DNA of 53,384 nt, taken from positions 1 to 53,384 of the forward strand of contig SHXF01000018.1 of the NCBI GenBank assembly GCA_009693435.1, given 5' to 3'. Below are positions 32,446 through 40,827 of this stretch, in pieces. The position numbers and the translations under genes are program-made. The notes below the pieces were generated by a model. The model ran no database searches, was not told where the DNA came from, and saw only the letters and a list, made by a program, of their open reading frames with translations. Position 1 is the first letter of the stretch. Each line of letters starts with the position of its first letter. The stretch is from Betaproteobacteria bacterium (GTDB lineage Bacteria; Pseudomonadota; Gammaproteobacteria; Burkholderiales; SG8-39).

Positions 32446-33447
32446 GTGCAGAACGGATTCGGAGGCGTGATACTGCGGGGCCTGCTCGCGACGCTGCTCG
32501 CCATGACCGGGGCGATCCCCGGGGCGGTACTCGCCCAGGATGCGACCGACTATCCGAAGCGGCCGGTGCGGGTGGTGGTGTCGCTCGCGCCCGGCAGTTC
32601 GGTGGACTTGCTGACGCGCATCGTCGCGCAGCGGCTGGGCGAGGCGATGGGACAGCAATTCATCGTCGATGCCCGGCCGGGCGCGGCAGGCATGGTGGGC
32701 ACGCAGCTGGTTTCCACTGCTCCCCCGGATGGCTATACGTTGCTGGCCACCACCAACGCCCCGCTTACCACGCACTTCGCGATGTACCGCAAGATGGAAT
32801 ACAGCTGGGAGGATTTCGAACCGGTGATGGTGATGACGCAGGCACCGGTGGTGCTGATGTTCAACCCGAAGCTGGGGGTCGGCACCATCGCCGAGCTGAT
32901 CGCATTGTCGAAGCGGACCCAGGGCGGCCTGGCGGTTGCCACCACCGGCAGCGGGTCGATCGGCCATTTCGTGATGAACGACCTGCAGCGACGGATGGGC
33001 GCGAACCTGCTGCACATCCCCTACAAGGGCGGCCCGCCGGGGATGATGGCGCTGTCCACCGGCGAGGCACAGGTGGCAATTCTCGACATCGGCGCCGCGA
33101 GGCCGTTCATCGGCGACGGCCGCGTCAGGGCCCTCGGCATCGTCGCCGAGCGCCGCGCCACGACGCTGCCGGAGGTGCCGACCATGAACGAACTTGGCGT
33201 GCCGATAGGCGACATCATCGCCTGGGTCGGACTGCTTGCTCCGAAAGGCACGCCCAGGGAAATCGTGCAGAAACTCGGCGCGGAGACGGCGCGCGCGCTG
33301 AAAGATCCGGCCATCAGGCAGCGCATCCTCGTGGTCGGCATGGAGCCCGCCGAGAACAGCACGCCCGGCAACTTTCCGGCATTCCTGCGCGACGAAGTGG
33401 CGCGCTGGCGCCAGCGCGTGCTGGATGCCGGACTGAAGGCCGAGTAG
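32446..33447 (+). CDS. Tripartite tricarboxylate transporter solute-binding protein (Bug/TctC)
   Basis: A 333-residue periplasmic protein with a GTG start after AGGAGG (32435-32440). The signal peptide covers 'GVILRGLLATLLAMTGAIPGAVLAQ'. Bug marks: 'YPKRPVRVVVSLAPGSSVDLLTRIVAQRLGEAMGQ', 'IVDARPGAAGMVGT', 'APPDGYTLLA' and 'LHIPYKGGPPGM'. No TctA/TctB permease is in the window. It probably forms an operon with the cyclodeaminase-like (23-bp gap) and DapA-like genes downstream, suggesting uptake of an amino- or keto-acid. Confidence 0.9.
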   Translation: MQNGFGGVILRGLLATLLAMTGAIPGAVLAQDATDYPKRPVRVVVSLAPGSSVDLLTRIVAQRLGEAMGQQFIVDARPGAAGMVGTQLVSTAPPDGYTLLATTNAPLTTHFAMYRKMEYSWEDFEPVMVMTQAPVVLMFNPKLGVGTIAELIALSKRTQGGLAVATTGSGSIGHFVMNDLQRRMGANLLHIPYKGGPPGMMALSTGEAQVAILDIGAARPFIGDGRVRALGIVAERRATTLPEVPTMNELGVPIGDIIAWVGLLAPKGTPREIVQKLGAETARALKDPAIRQRILVVGMEPAENSTPGNFPAFLRDEVARWRQRVLDAGLKAE

Positions 33448-33470
33448 CGGCCAGGGAGCGGATCGGCCAG

Positions 33471-34472
33471 ATGCGATATCTCAGCGAAGCGGACACCGAC
33501 CGGCTCGTCGACTGGCCCTCGGCAATCCGCTGCATGACCGAAGCGTACCGGGACGCATCGCCAGAGGGCGCGATACCCGGCAGGCTGATCGCCTCCAGCG
33601 CGACTGCCTGGATACGCTGCCTGCCGGCCATTCCGGCGGCCGGCCGGTTCCTCGGCACGAAACAGATCGTGCGCTCCGCCAAGGGCCGGATCACCTACCT
33701 GATCACGCTGGCCGACAAGGAAACCGGCGTGCTCGAATTCATCATGGATGCGATCTCGCTTACCGCGGTGCGCACCGCCGCCACTTCTGTGGCCGCGGTG
33801 ACGATGCTGCCTGGTCCGGAACCGATGGATCTCGCCATACTCGGATCGGGGCTGGAAGCGCACAAGCACCTGGAGGCGCTCGCAGCGTCGCGGCGCATCG
33901 GCTCGTTGCGCATCTACAGCCCGACGGCGGAAAACCGCGAGCGCTTCGCCGCCGAGTCCGCGGCAAAATTCGGACTCGCGACGAGCGCCGTGCGCGCCAC
34001 CGCCACCCCGCGCGAGGCGGTGGATGGCGCGACCCACGTGCTTGCCGCGGCGCGCGCGCGCGGCGAGCAACCGATACTGCATGGCGACTGGCTCGCAGAC
34101 GATGCCATCGTGGTGTCGGTCGGTTCGACGATTCCCATCCAGCGTGAAGTGGACGTGAGCGTGATCGCGCGCGCCGCACTGATCGTGGCGGACGTGCCCG
34201 AAGAATTGATCCACGACACCGGCGACATGCTGGCCGCGGCGAAAGCCGGAATCGACTTCGAGTCGAAAATGTTTTCGCTGCACGACCTGGCGCAGGGCAG
34301 GGTGCCGGCCGAACGGCTGAATCGCGGCGTGCGCCTGTTCAAGTCGGTCGGCTCGGCGCTGCAGGACATCGCACTGGCCGGAGCGGTGGCCGAGCGCGCA
34401 CTGCAGTCCGGGACGGGAGCCGATCTGGGTTTTGACCTGCAGGTGAAGCAAAGCATCGGACGCAATGCTTAG
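33471..34472 (+). CDS. Ornithine cyclodeaminase / mu-crystallin family protein
   Basis: A 333-residue NAD(P)-dependent protein starting MRYLSEADTDRLVDWPSAIRCM. Family marks: 'GTKQIVRSAKGRITYLITLADKETGVLEFIMDAISLTAVRTAATS' (substrate region with Lys and Arg) and the Rossmann stretch 'MDLAILGSGLEAHKHLEALAA' (G-x-G-x-E in place of the usual GxGxQ). Enzymes of the family form cyclic amino acids from ornithine, reduce imino acids or dehydrogenate alanine, so the reaction is not fixed. Its position between a Bug protein and a DapA-like aldolase supports a small uptake-and-degradation cassette. Confidence 0.85.
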   Translation: MRYLSEADTDRLVDWPSAIRCMTEAYRDASPEGAIPGRLIASSATAWIRCLPAIPAAGRFLGTKQIVRSAKGRITYLITLADKETGVLEFIMDAISLTAVRTAATSVAAVTMLPGPEPMDLAILGSGLEAHKHLEALAASRRIGSLRIYSPTAENRERFAAESAAKFGLATSAVRATATPREAVDGATHVLAAARARGEQPILHGDWLADDAIVVSVGSTIPIQREVDVSVIARAALIVADVPEELIHDTGDMLAAAKAGIDFESKMFSLHDLAQGRVPAERLNRGVRLFKSVGSALQDIALAGAVAERALQSGTGADLGFDLQVKQSIGRNA

Positions 34473-34505
34473 ATTGCGTAGCTTGCGTAGATTGCGCAGA
34501 TGGCG
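34470..34505 (+). repeat. 9-bp tandem repeat starting at a stop codon
   Basis: Four 9-bp units (TAGATTGCG, TAGCTTGCG, TAGATTGCG, CAGATGGCG). The first TAG is the stop codon of the cyclodeaminase-like gene. The array ends 63 bp before the DapA-like start. Confidence 0.8.
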
Positions 34506-34568
34506 CTGGATGCATACTTTGTTTGTCGCATGATTTTCCATTAACGGATTCCTTTCAGGCACACCCAC

Positions 34569-35588
34569 ATGGCCAACTATGCAAAAAACGAAGCGCGTCA
34601 ATGGGCGCGCGAGCACATGCGCGGCTGCGCCAATGTGATCATTCCCACCTTCACCAGCGACCTGAAGGGCCTCAACGAACAGGCCATACGGCACGACGTG
34701 CGCAAGGTGATCGAGTACGGCTTTACCGGCACGCTGCTGGTCTCCGAGGTGATCATTTCGGTGGAGGAGTACGCGCAGTTCGTCGCCTGGGCGCGCGACG
34801 AGGCGGGCGGGCGATTGCAGCTGATACACCATGCGGGCTTCGGCACGCTCGCGCAGAACATCGAGGCGGCGCAGGCGGCGGAGAAGGCGGGTGCGGACCT
34901 GATGCTGATGGGGTATCCGGGCAATTTTTACCCCACCACCAGCAAGGAGATCTACGACTACACCAGGGCGCTGTGCGACAGCACCCATCTCGGCGTCATC
35001 CTCTTCTCCGTGCCGCACTGGGGCTTCGAGCGCATCCACCCTGCGGGCATGGATCCGGAACTCATACGCGCGCTGGTGACGGACGTGAAGAACATCGTGT
35101 GCATCAAGGCCGAGGGCGGCATGCCGACCCTGGGCGGCTTCATCCAGTGCTGGAAGCGTCACGTCGATGAAGTGCTGGTGACGATTCCCATCGAAGCGGA
35201 AATGATTCCGATCGCGGCGCTACTGCCGCTCCAATGGGCGGGCACCAGCAACTACGAGCTGTTTCGCGACCGCATACCGTTGTTGTTCAAACAGATGACC
35301 TCGGGTGCTTTCGAGGAGGCCATGGCCGGCTGGTGGAAGCTGCACCCGATCCGCATGGCGCACATGGCGATGCAGGGCACGCACATGCCGGGCACCAAGC
35401 TGCTGCACCGCACTTACTGGAAATACCAGGGCTGGCTGAACGGCTTCAACGGCGGCCCGCTGCGCCAGCCCACACAGAAGCTGACCGACGCGCACATGCG
35501 CCAGTTGCGCGCCGCGTTGAAGGCGGGCGGACTGGAGCCGACGCCGGAACCGGACGCGGAATTTTTCGTCGGGCGACATCCGGCCTGA
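34569..35588 (+). CDS. Dihydrodipicolinate synthase family protein (DapA/NAL superfamily)
   Basis: A 339-residue class I aldolase-type (beta/alpha)8 barrel. 'CANVIIPTFTSDLKGLNEQAIRHDVRKVIEYGFTGTLLVSE' is the family opening, and the Schiff-base Lys is in 'DVKNIVCIKAEGGMP' (about residue 180). True DapA has about 290 residues and a GTTGE motif; here that position reads 'GTLLVSE' and the C-terminus is about 45 residues longer, so it is not the lysine-biosynthetic enzyme. A pyruvate-dependent lyase or decarboxylase acting on a catabolic substrate is more likely. Confidence 0.84.
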   Translation: MANYAKNEARQWAREHMRGCANVIIPTFTSDLKGLNEQAIRHDVRKVIEYGFTGTLLVSEVIISVEEYAQFVAWARDEAGGRLQLIHHAGFGTLAQNIEAAQAAEKAGADLMLMGYPGNFYPTTSKEIYDYTRALCDSTHLGVILFSVPHWGFERIHPAGMDPELIRALVTDVKNIVCIKAEGGMPTLGGFIQCWKRHVDEVLVTIPIEAEMIPIAALLPLQWAGTSNYELFRDRIPLLFKQMTSGAFEEAMAGWWKLHPIRMAHMAMQGTHMPGTKLLHRTYWKYQGWLNGFNGGPLRQPTQKLTDAHMRQLRAALKAGGLEPTPEPDAEFFVGRHPA

Positions 35589-35653
35589 TGCCGGGCGAGC
35601 GCGACCGGCGCGGCGGCGTTCGAATTCTTCATAGCTGATATCCCGGAGGGCAG

Positions 35654-36544
35654 GTGGCAGCCATCAACTCCCGCATGGAGGGCGAACTCTCGGTCTTGCG
35701 CCTCGAAGGCGCGCATTCGACCCTGGATGTGGCGCTGCAGGGCGCGCAGGTCATCAACTGGACCACACCCGGGACGCCGCCGGTGCTGTTCCTCAGCCCC
35801 AACAGCGTGTTTGTATCCGGCAAGGCGATACGCGGCGGGGTGCCGCTGGTATTCCCCTGGTTCGGGCCCCGCCGCGGCGACCCGCGCGCGCCGCAGCACG
35901 GCTTCGCGCGGGTGCGCGACTGGGCGGTGCGATCCCTGTCGATCGGCCCGGATGGCGAATGCGTGGCGGCACTGGCGCTGGCCGATGACGAACGCACGCG
36001 CACAGCCTGGCCGCATGGATTTACTGCGCACTACACCGTGAGCGCGGGCGCGGCGTTGCGCATGGTGCTGGAGATCCGCAACACCGGCGACGAGGCTTTC
36101 ACTTTCGAGGCCGCATTGCACAGTTACTTCGCGGTGTCGGACATCAGGCGCATTCGCCTGCATGGCCTGGAAGACACTGCTTATCTCGACAAGACCCTGG
36201 ATCAGGCCGCCCTGGACAGCACAGACGGCGCACGGCGCATCGAGGGCGCGGCGCCTGTCCAATTCAGCGGCGAAACCGACCGCGTGTACCTCGCCACCGA
36301 AGCCGCATGCACTATCGAAGACTCCGGCTGGCGGCGGCGCATCGTCATCGCCAAAACGGGATCGCGCAGCACCGTGGTGTGGAACCCATGGCGCGACAAG
36401 GCACGCGCCATGGCCGATCTGGGCGAGAACCTGTGGACCGGCATGCTGTGCGTGGAGACCGCCAACGCGGGCGAGGACGCGCGCACTCTCGCGCCGGGCG
36501 AGACCCATACGCTGGAGGCGACAGTCACCGTCGTGCAGGACTGA
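35654..36544 (+). CDS. Glucose-6-phosphate 1-epimerase / D-hexose-6-phosphate mutarotase (YeaD-like)
   Basis: A 296-residue galactose-mutarotase-fold protein. The GTG start is preceded by GGAGGG (35645-35650). YeaD features: 'VALQGAQVINWTTPGTPPVLFLSPNS', 'IRGGVPLVFPWFGPRRGDPRAPQHGFAR' (catalytic His in QHGFAR, about 80), 'FTFEAALHSYFAVSD' (second His) and the C-terminal 'LCVETAN' with the catalytic Glu. It interconverts alpha and beta hexose-6-phosphate in the cytoplasm. Probably housekeeping. The gap to gshA (36545-36847) holds only a tandem repeat. Confidence 0.88.
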   Translation: MAAINSRMEGELSVLRLEGAHSTLDVALQGAQVINWTTPGTPPVLFLSPNSVFVSGKAIRGGVPLVFPWFGPRRGDPRAPQHGFARVRDWAVRSLSIGPDGECVAALALADDERTRTAWPHGFTAHYTVSAGAALRMVLEIRNTGDEAFTFEAALHSYFAVSDIRRIRLHGLEDTAYLDKTLDQAALDSTDGARRIEGAAPVQFSGETDRVYLATEAACTIEDSGWRRRIVIAKTGSRSTVVWNPWRDKARAMADLGENLWTGMLCVETANAGEDARTLAPGETHTLEATVTVVQD

Positions 36545-36690
36545 GGAGGCCGGGCGCCGGTCCCGGTCGCGAAGTGCCCGGCAGTCTTCGGCAATACGCC
36601 GGAGCAGTTCTCGGCTATCATCGCCGCCGATTTCGCGAAGTTCGTCAGGGTTTGCCATGGTTCGTCGAAGTTCTCAAACATTCGCATAGA

Positions 36691-36780
36691 TTCGCAAAGG
36701 ATCGCAAAGGATCGCAAAGGATCGCAAAGGATCGCAAAGGATCGCAAAGGATCGCAAAGGATCGCAAAGGATCGCAATGG
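36691..36780 (+). repeat. 10-bp tandem repeat (nine units) upstream of gshA
   Basis: ATCGCAAAGG occurs seven times without change from 36701 to 36770, flanked by TTCGCAAAGG (36691) and ATCGCAATGG (36771). A further degenerate unit (TTCGCATAGA) precedes at 36681. It is the purest array in the window and ends 67 bp before the gshA start. Confidence 0.95.
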
Positions 36781-36847
36781 GGTCATCAAGGACGCAACTA
36801 TCCGAGCCGAATGAAGGCCTGGTACGGTCTATAGGGAAAGGCGTTTA

Positions 36848-38389
36848 TTGAGTAATTTTCAGCAACGGCTGCGCGCGCTGACGCCGGAGACCCTGAAGGG
36901 TATCCGGCGCGGCATCGAAAAAGAGAGCCTGCGCGTCGCGCCGGACGGTCGTCTGTCGACCCGGCCGCACCCGGTCGCGCTCGGTTCCGCGCTGACGCAT
37001 CCGCACATCACCACGGACTTCAGCGAATCGCAGCTGGAACTGATCACCGGCGTGCACACCGGCGTGGAGTCCTGCCTGGATGAACTGCGGCAGATTCACC
37101 AGGTGGTGTTCCGCAATATCGGCGAGGAAATGCTGTGGTGCGCGAGCATGCCCTGCGGGCTGCCCGCGGACGACGCGATTCCGCTCGGGCGCTACGGGGT
37201 GTCGAATGTCGGCCGCGCCAAAACGGTGTATCGCATCGGTCTGTCGAACCGCTACGGCTCGCGCATGCAGACCATCTCCGGCATCCATTACAACTTCTCG
37301 CTGCCGGGGGTCTCCAACGAGGACTACTTCGCGCTGATCCGCAATTTCCGGCGCCATTCCTGGTTGCTTCTATATCTGTTCGGCGCCTCCCCCGCGGTCT
37401 GCGCGAGCTTCGTCGAAGGTCGCGAACACGACCTGGAGGTGCTCAAGCAGGCAAGCCTGTACCGGCCGTATGCCACGTCGCTGCGCATGGGGCCGCTTGG
37501 CTACCAGAGCGACGCGCAATCGTCGCTTGCGGTGAGCTACAACAATCTGGAAAGCTACGGCGCGTCGTTGCAGGATGCGATGACACATCCCTATCCGCCC
37601 TACGAGGCGATAGGCGTACGCAAGCCCGGTGCAGCCACCGACGGGGTCGAGGACTATCGCCAGCTGTCGACCAGCCTGCTGCAGATAGAAAACGAGTTCT
37701 ACGGCACCATCCGGCCCAAGCGCGTGATCCGCCAGGGCGAGCGGCCGCTGCACGCGCTGCGCGAGCGCGGCATCGAGTACGTCGAAGTGCGCTGCATGGA
37801 TCTTGATCCGTTCTGTCCTGTGGGCATCGACGCCGGCACGGTGCGGTTTCTCGATGTGTTCCTGCTGCACTGCCTGCTGAGTGACAGTCCGCCCGATACG
37901 CCGCGGGAGATCGCGGCGCTGGCGCGCAACCAGCATCGCGCCGCGGCGCGCGGGCGCGAACCCGGCCTCATGCTGGAGCGCGGCGACGGGGAAACAAGTC
38001 TGCTCGAATGGGGCAGGCAGGTTGTGGCCGGATGCGAACCCATTGCCGCTGCACTGGATGGCGCTCACGGCGGGGCTGCGTACCGTGACGCCGTTTCCGC
38101 CGCCCAGGGGGCGCTGAACGACGTTGCCGCGGTGCCATCCAGCCGGGTGCTGGAAGACATGATGCGCAACTACGAGGGCTCGTACGTGCGTTTTGTGATG
38201 GCGCGCTCGCCGCAGCATCGCGAGCGCCTGCTGCAATTGTCGCTGGCGCCCGAAATCGAAGCGCGGCTGACTGCCATGGCGAGCGTGTCGCTCGCGGAGC
38301 AGCAGAGAATCGAAGCGGCCGACACCATGCCTTTCGAGATTTACCGGCAGAAGTATCTGTCGCCGGAGCGGCTGGACGTGAAACGCTGA
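36848..38389 (+). CDS. gshA: Glutamate-cysteine ligase (type I, proteobacterial)
   Basis: The first step of glutathione synthesis: ATP-dependent joining of glutamate and cysteine in the cytoplasm. It has 513 residues, against 518 in E. coli. Shared blocks: 'LKGIRRGIEKESLRV' (Mg2+-binding Glu pair), 'ALGSALTHPHITTDFSESQLELIT', 'YRIGLSNRYGSRMQTISGIHYNFSLP' and 'YVEVRCMDLDPF'. The start is a TTG at 36848 with AGGGAAAGG seven bases upstream; this places the N-terminus where E. coli GshA begins its conserved part, and no in-frame ATG fits. A nine-copy 10-bp repeat lies just upstream. gshB is not in the window. Confidence 0.95.
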   Translation: MSNFQQRLRALTPETLKGIRRGIEKESLRVAPDGRLSTRPHPVALGSALTHPHITTDFSESQLELITGVHTGVESCLDELRQIHQVVFRNIGEEMLWCASMPCGLPADDAIPLGRYGVSNVGRAKTVYRIGLSNRYGSRMQTISGIHYNFSLPGVSNEDYFALIRNFRRHSWLLLYLFGASPAVCASFVEGREHDLEVLKQASLYRPYATSLRMGPLGYQSDAQSSLAVSYNNLESYGASLQDAMTHPYPPYEAIGVRKPGAATDGVEDYRQLSTSLLQIENEFYGTIRPKRVIRQGERPLHALRERGIEYVEVRCMDLDPFCPVGIDAGTVRFLDVFLLHCLLSDSPPDTPREIAALARNQHRAAARGREPGLMLERGDGETSLLEWGRQVVAGCEPIAAALDGAHGGAAYRDAVSAAQGALNDVAAVPSSRVLEDMMRNYEGSYVRFVMARSPQHRERLLQLSLAPEIEARLTAMASVSLAEQQRIEAADTMPFEIYRQKYLSPERLDVKR

Positions 38390-38477
38390 GGGGTTTGCGG
38401 AAGGGTTCACGGTAGATGCGCGCGTGGGGGCGGACGTGTGCAGCGCGGATGGGGATGCGGGCGGTGGCAGGCGAATT

Positions 38478-38504
38478 GTTGGGGTTCGCTGCGCTTACCC
38501 CAAC
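38478..38504. repeat. REP-like palindrome, copy 1
   Basis: GTTGGGG and CCCCAAC arms around a 13-base loop 'TTCGCTGCGCTTA', followed by CTGCG. A diverged second copy is at 43138. This type of extragenic palindrome is scattered through many proteobacterial genomes. Here it lies between the convergent gshA and IclR genes and may assist termination. The rest of the 38390-38608 spacer is empty. Confidence 0.6.
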
Positions 38505-38608
38505 CTGCGTGCTGTGCTACTTTCTATCCTCCAAGCTATATTAATATTGGTGCCGTTTCCATTGTAGATTGCCGTGGAATGGCGACTTGTTCAGAATAAT
38601 GTTCTGAA

Positions 38609-39403
38609 TTATCCATTCCGATTCGTCGCTCGACGCCGTAGCCGGGTCAGCTGCCCGGTGAAACCGATACGCCGCGACAGGCGTTGCGCCGCATCCTGTA
38701 GCGCGCGCGCGATCGGTCCTTGCCATGCGATGTCGAATGCGCCCTGCGGTCCCAGGGCCGCGATCACCGCGACAATGCCGCCGGCTTGACCGAGCACTGG
38801 CGCCGCGATTCCCGAGATGCCGTTTTGCAGGTCGCCTTCGACCCGGGAGAGGCCGCGCGCGCGGATTTTTGCGTTCAGGGCATCCTGGCCGGCGCGTTCC
38901 GCGGGCCGGCGCGCGAATTCCGTCTTGAGCAGCGGCGCTGTCACGCCGGCCGGCAGGTGGGCGGCGAACATGCGTCCGGTGGCGGAGTTCGCCAGCGGCA
39001 TCACGAAGCCCGCGCGCACATTGGTCGCCACCGGGCGGCTGGATTCCTCCCAGCGCACCACCACCGGTCCCTTGTTGCCCCAGACGGCGAGCAGCACGGT
39101 TTCGTCTATCGCGGCGCGCAGGTCGGTGATCGCCTCGCCGCCGAATTTGAGGATGTCGAGATCGCGCAGCGCGGCCATGCCGAGTTCGAGGGCGAGCGGG
39201 CCCAGGCGGTACTGGCCGCTCTCGCGGTCCTGTTCGGCCAGGCCGGCGCGGATCAGGCTCACCAGATAGCGGTGGGCCTTGGCCGCCGGCATGCCGGCTT
39301 CGGCGGCGATCGCCTTGAGTGGCTGCGGGCTGGGACGGGCGGCGAGCACGCGCGCGAGATGCAGCCCGACTTCGAGCGAGTTGATTCCGGCACGTTGCGG
39401 CAT
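38609..39403 (-). CDS. IclR-family transcriptional regulator
   Basis: 264 residues from MPQRAGINSLEVGLHLARVL; the frame runs to 39451 but the shorter start fits the family. N-terminal winged helix (about 10-75): 'PLKAIAAEAGMPAAKAHRYLVSLIRAGL', then 'GQYRLGPLALELGMAAL'. The C-terminal effector domain is 'VLLAVWGNKGPVVVRWEESSRPV...GFVMPLANSATGRMFAAHLP' and 'GISGIAAPVLGQAGGIVAVIAALGP'. It is divergent from the LLM oxidoreductase operon, which it probably controls through the palindrome at 39457-39494. IclR proteins usually sense aromatic or small organic acids. Confidence 0.9.
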   Translation of the reverse strand: MPQRAGINSLEVGLHLARVLAARPSPQPLKAIAAEAGMPAAKAHRYLVSLIRAGLAEQDRESGQYRLGPLALELGMAALRDLDILKFGGEAITDLRAAIDETVLLAVWGNKGPVVVRWEESSRPVATNVRAGFVMPLANSATGRMFAAHLPAGVTAPLLKTEFARRPAERAGQDALNAKIRARGLSRVEGDLQNGISGIAAPVLGQAGGIVAVIAALGPQGAFDIAWQGPIARALQDAAQRLSRRIGFTGQLTRLRRRATNRNG

Positions 39404-39445
39404 GGTCGGACGCTTTCCTTGTTTTCCAGGTCCCGCTTGTCCGTG

Positions 39446-39494
39446 TTGCATTCGGAAATTACGATAAGTATGATGCGTTTCTCATATCGTAATT
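39446..39494 (+). promoter_or_regulatory. Predicted sigma-70 promoter overlapped by a palindromic operator
   Basis: A TTGCAT -35 (39446-39451), 17-bp spacer and TATGAT -10 (39469-39474) point toward the LLM gene. AATTACGATA (39457-39466) and TATCGTAATT (39485-39494) are perfect 10-bp inverted arms, one in the spacer between -35 and -10 and one around the expected transcription start. This is the arrangement expected for a regulator site, most simply the divergent IclR protein. Confidence 0.6.
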
Positions 39495-39509
39495 CAATCC
39501 GGTCGCAAA

Positions 39510-39608
39510 CGGAAAAAAACGGAAACAAACGGAAACGATCGAAAAAAACGGATACGATCGGAAACGATCGGAAACCAGCGGATCCAACCGAATAAAAACG
39601 GATACAGG
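39510..39608 (+). repeat. 10-bp degenerate tandem repeat (ten units) in the LLM gene leader
   Basis: Ten consecutive units beginning CGGA or CGAA (for example CGGAAACGAT, CGGATACGAT, CGGAAACCAG), with one unit of 9 bp. It starts 15 bp after the operator and ends 22 bp before the ATG at 39630, so it would form most of the 5' untranslated region. Confidence 0.85.
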
Positions 39609-39629
39609 GAAAAGAAGGGAACCAGGCAC

Positions 39630-40670
39630 ATGACCGCACCCAACACCCCGCTGCGCTACTCGCTGTTCTCGGTCAACGATCACTACCCCGGGCTGCCGCG
39701 CACCGTGCCGCAGCTCTACGAACAGGTGATGCGCCACTGCGAACTCGCCGAACAGCAAGGCTACGACACTTTTTTCTGCGCTGAGCACCACTTCCATGAG
39801 TACGGCGTCGTGCCCGACCCCGCGGTGCTGCTGTCGGCGCTGGCGCAGCGGACCAAGCGCATCCGTCTGGGCACGGCCATATCGATCCTGACGTTCCACG
39901 ACCCCAGGCGCATAGCGGAAACCTACTCCATGGTCGACATGATGAGCGGCGGACGGCTGGTGTTCGGCGTGGGCTCGGGTTATCTCAAGCACGAATTCAT
40001 CGGCTACGACAGCGACCCGAAGGAAAAGCGCGACCGCTTCAACGAGAATCTGGACATCGTAAAGCGCCTCATGGCGGGCGAGACGCTGTCCTACCAGGGC
40101 CAGTTCTCGAAGAGCGAGAAGGTGACCCTCAACGTGCTGCCGCACCAGGGACGCGTCCCGCCCATCTACGTCGCCGTGCTTGCCCGCGATGCCATGTACC
40201 ACGTCGGCAAGCAGGGCAACTTCATCTTCACCGTGCCCTACGCCTGCTGCAAGGACTTCGCCGACATCGGCAATCTGCTGCTCGAGTACCGCAAGGGCCG
40301 CGCCGAGGCCGGTCTCGCGGCCGACGACAATGACCATGTCTTCACGCTGCACACCTACGTGGCGCGCACCGACGAGGAGGCGAAGGCGCATTGCAAGGCG
40401 GCCTACGACCTGTATGTCGACACGCGCCTGTACGCCGCCAAGCACGTGTACGAGGACATCATTAAGAACGGCATCTGCCTGTTCGGATCGGTGGAGACGG
40501 TGGCGGCGAAGGTGAAGCAGCTGTACGACATGGGTGTGCGCCACCTCGGCACCCTGCACAATTTCGGCGGGCTGCAGCCCCGGCTCGTCGAGCGTTCGAT
40601 GGCGCTGTTCGCCGATGAAGTGATGCCCTCGGTGGCCGCGCGCGTCGGACCGACGGTGCTTGCCGCGTGA
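39630..40670 (+). CDS. LLM-class flavin-dependent oxidoreductase (luciferase-like)
   Basis: A 346-residue bacterial-luciferase-fold protein: 'YSLFSVNDHYPGLPRTVPQLYEQVMRHCELAEQQGYDTFFCAEHHFHEYG' (N-terminal strand and 'AEHHF' motif), 'TKRIRLGTAISILTFHDPRRIAETYSMVDMMSGGRLVFGVGSG' and 'VYEDIIKNGICLFGSVETVAAKVKQL'. It uses reduced FMN or F420 to oxygenate or reduce a small substrate in the cytoplasm. It heads a probable operon with the VOC protein and the alcohol dehydrogenase and sits opposite an IclR regulator. The substrate is unknown. Confidence 0.88.
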   Translation: MTAPNTPLRYSLFSVNDHYPGLPRTVPQLYEQVMRHCELAEQQGYDTFFCAEHHFHEYGVVPDPAVLLSALAQRTKRIRLGTAISILTFHDPRRIAETYSMVDMMSGGRLVFGVGSGYLKHEFIGYDSDPKEKRDRFNENLDIVKRLMAGETLSYQGQFSKSEKVTLNVLPHQGRVPPIYVAVLARDAMYHVGKQGNFIFTVPYACCKDFADIGNLLLEYRKGRAEAGLAADDNDHVFTLHTYVARTDEEAKAHCKAAYDLYVDTRLYAAKHVYEDIIKNGICLFGSVETVAAKVKQLYDMGVRHLGTLHNFGGLQPRLVERSMALFADEVMPSVAARVGPTVLAA

Positions 40671-40714
40671 GCGTGTCAGAATAGCTGCGTTACCCGTTCA
40701 GCAGCTTCTCTACA

Positions 40715-40804
40715 GCCCGCGGCTGCGTTACTACCCGCGGTTGCGTTACTACCCGCAGTTGCGTTACTACCCGCGGTTGCATTACTACCCGCAGTTGCGT
40801 TACT
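40715..40804 (+). repeat. 18-bp tandem repeat (five units) between LLM and VOC genes
   Basis: Units follow the consensus ACCCGCRGTTGCGTTACT, the first with GCCCGCGGCTGC. A fragment of the same unit ('CTGCGTTACCCG') lies at 40685. The array stops 6 bp before the GAGGAGGAG ribosome-binding site of the VOC gene. In one plus-strand frame it would encode Y-Y-P-R/Q-L-R repeats, but there is no start codon for it. Confidence 0.9.
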
Positions 40805-40827
40805 AACCTTGAGGAGGAGAGTACGAC

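Noticed and set aside
33021..35162. 713-codon minus-strand ORF across the Bug, cyclodeaminase and DapA-like genes
   Set aside because: It spans three recognisable plus-strand genes and has no motif of its own.
40685..40807. Repeat peptide Y-Y-P-R/Q-L-R as a real small protein
   Set aside because: No start codon or ribosome-binding site in that frame; the pattern follows simply from an 18-bp repeat.
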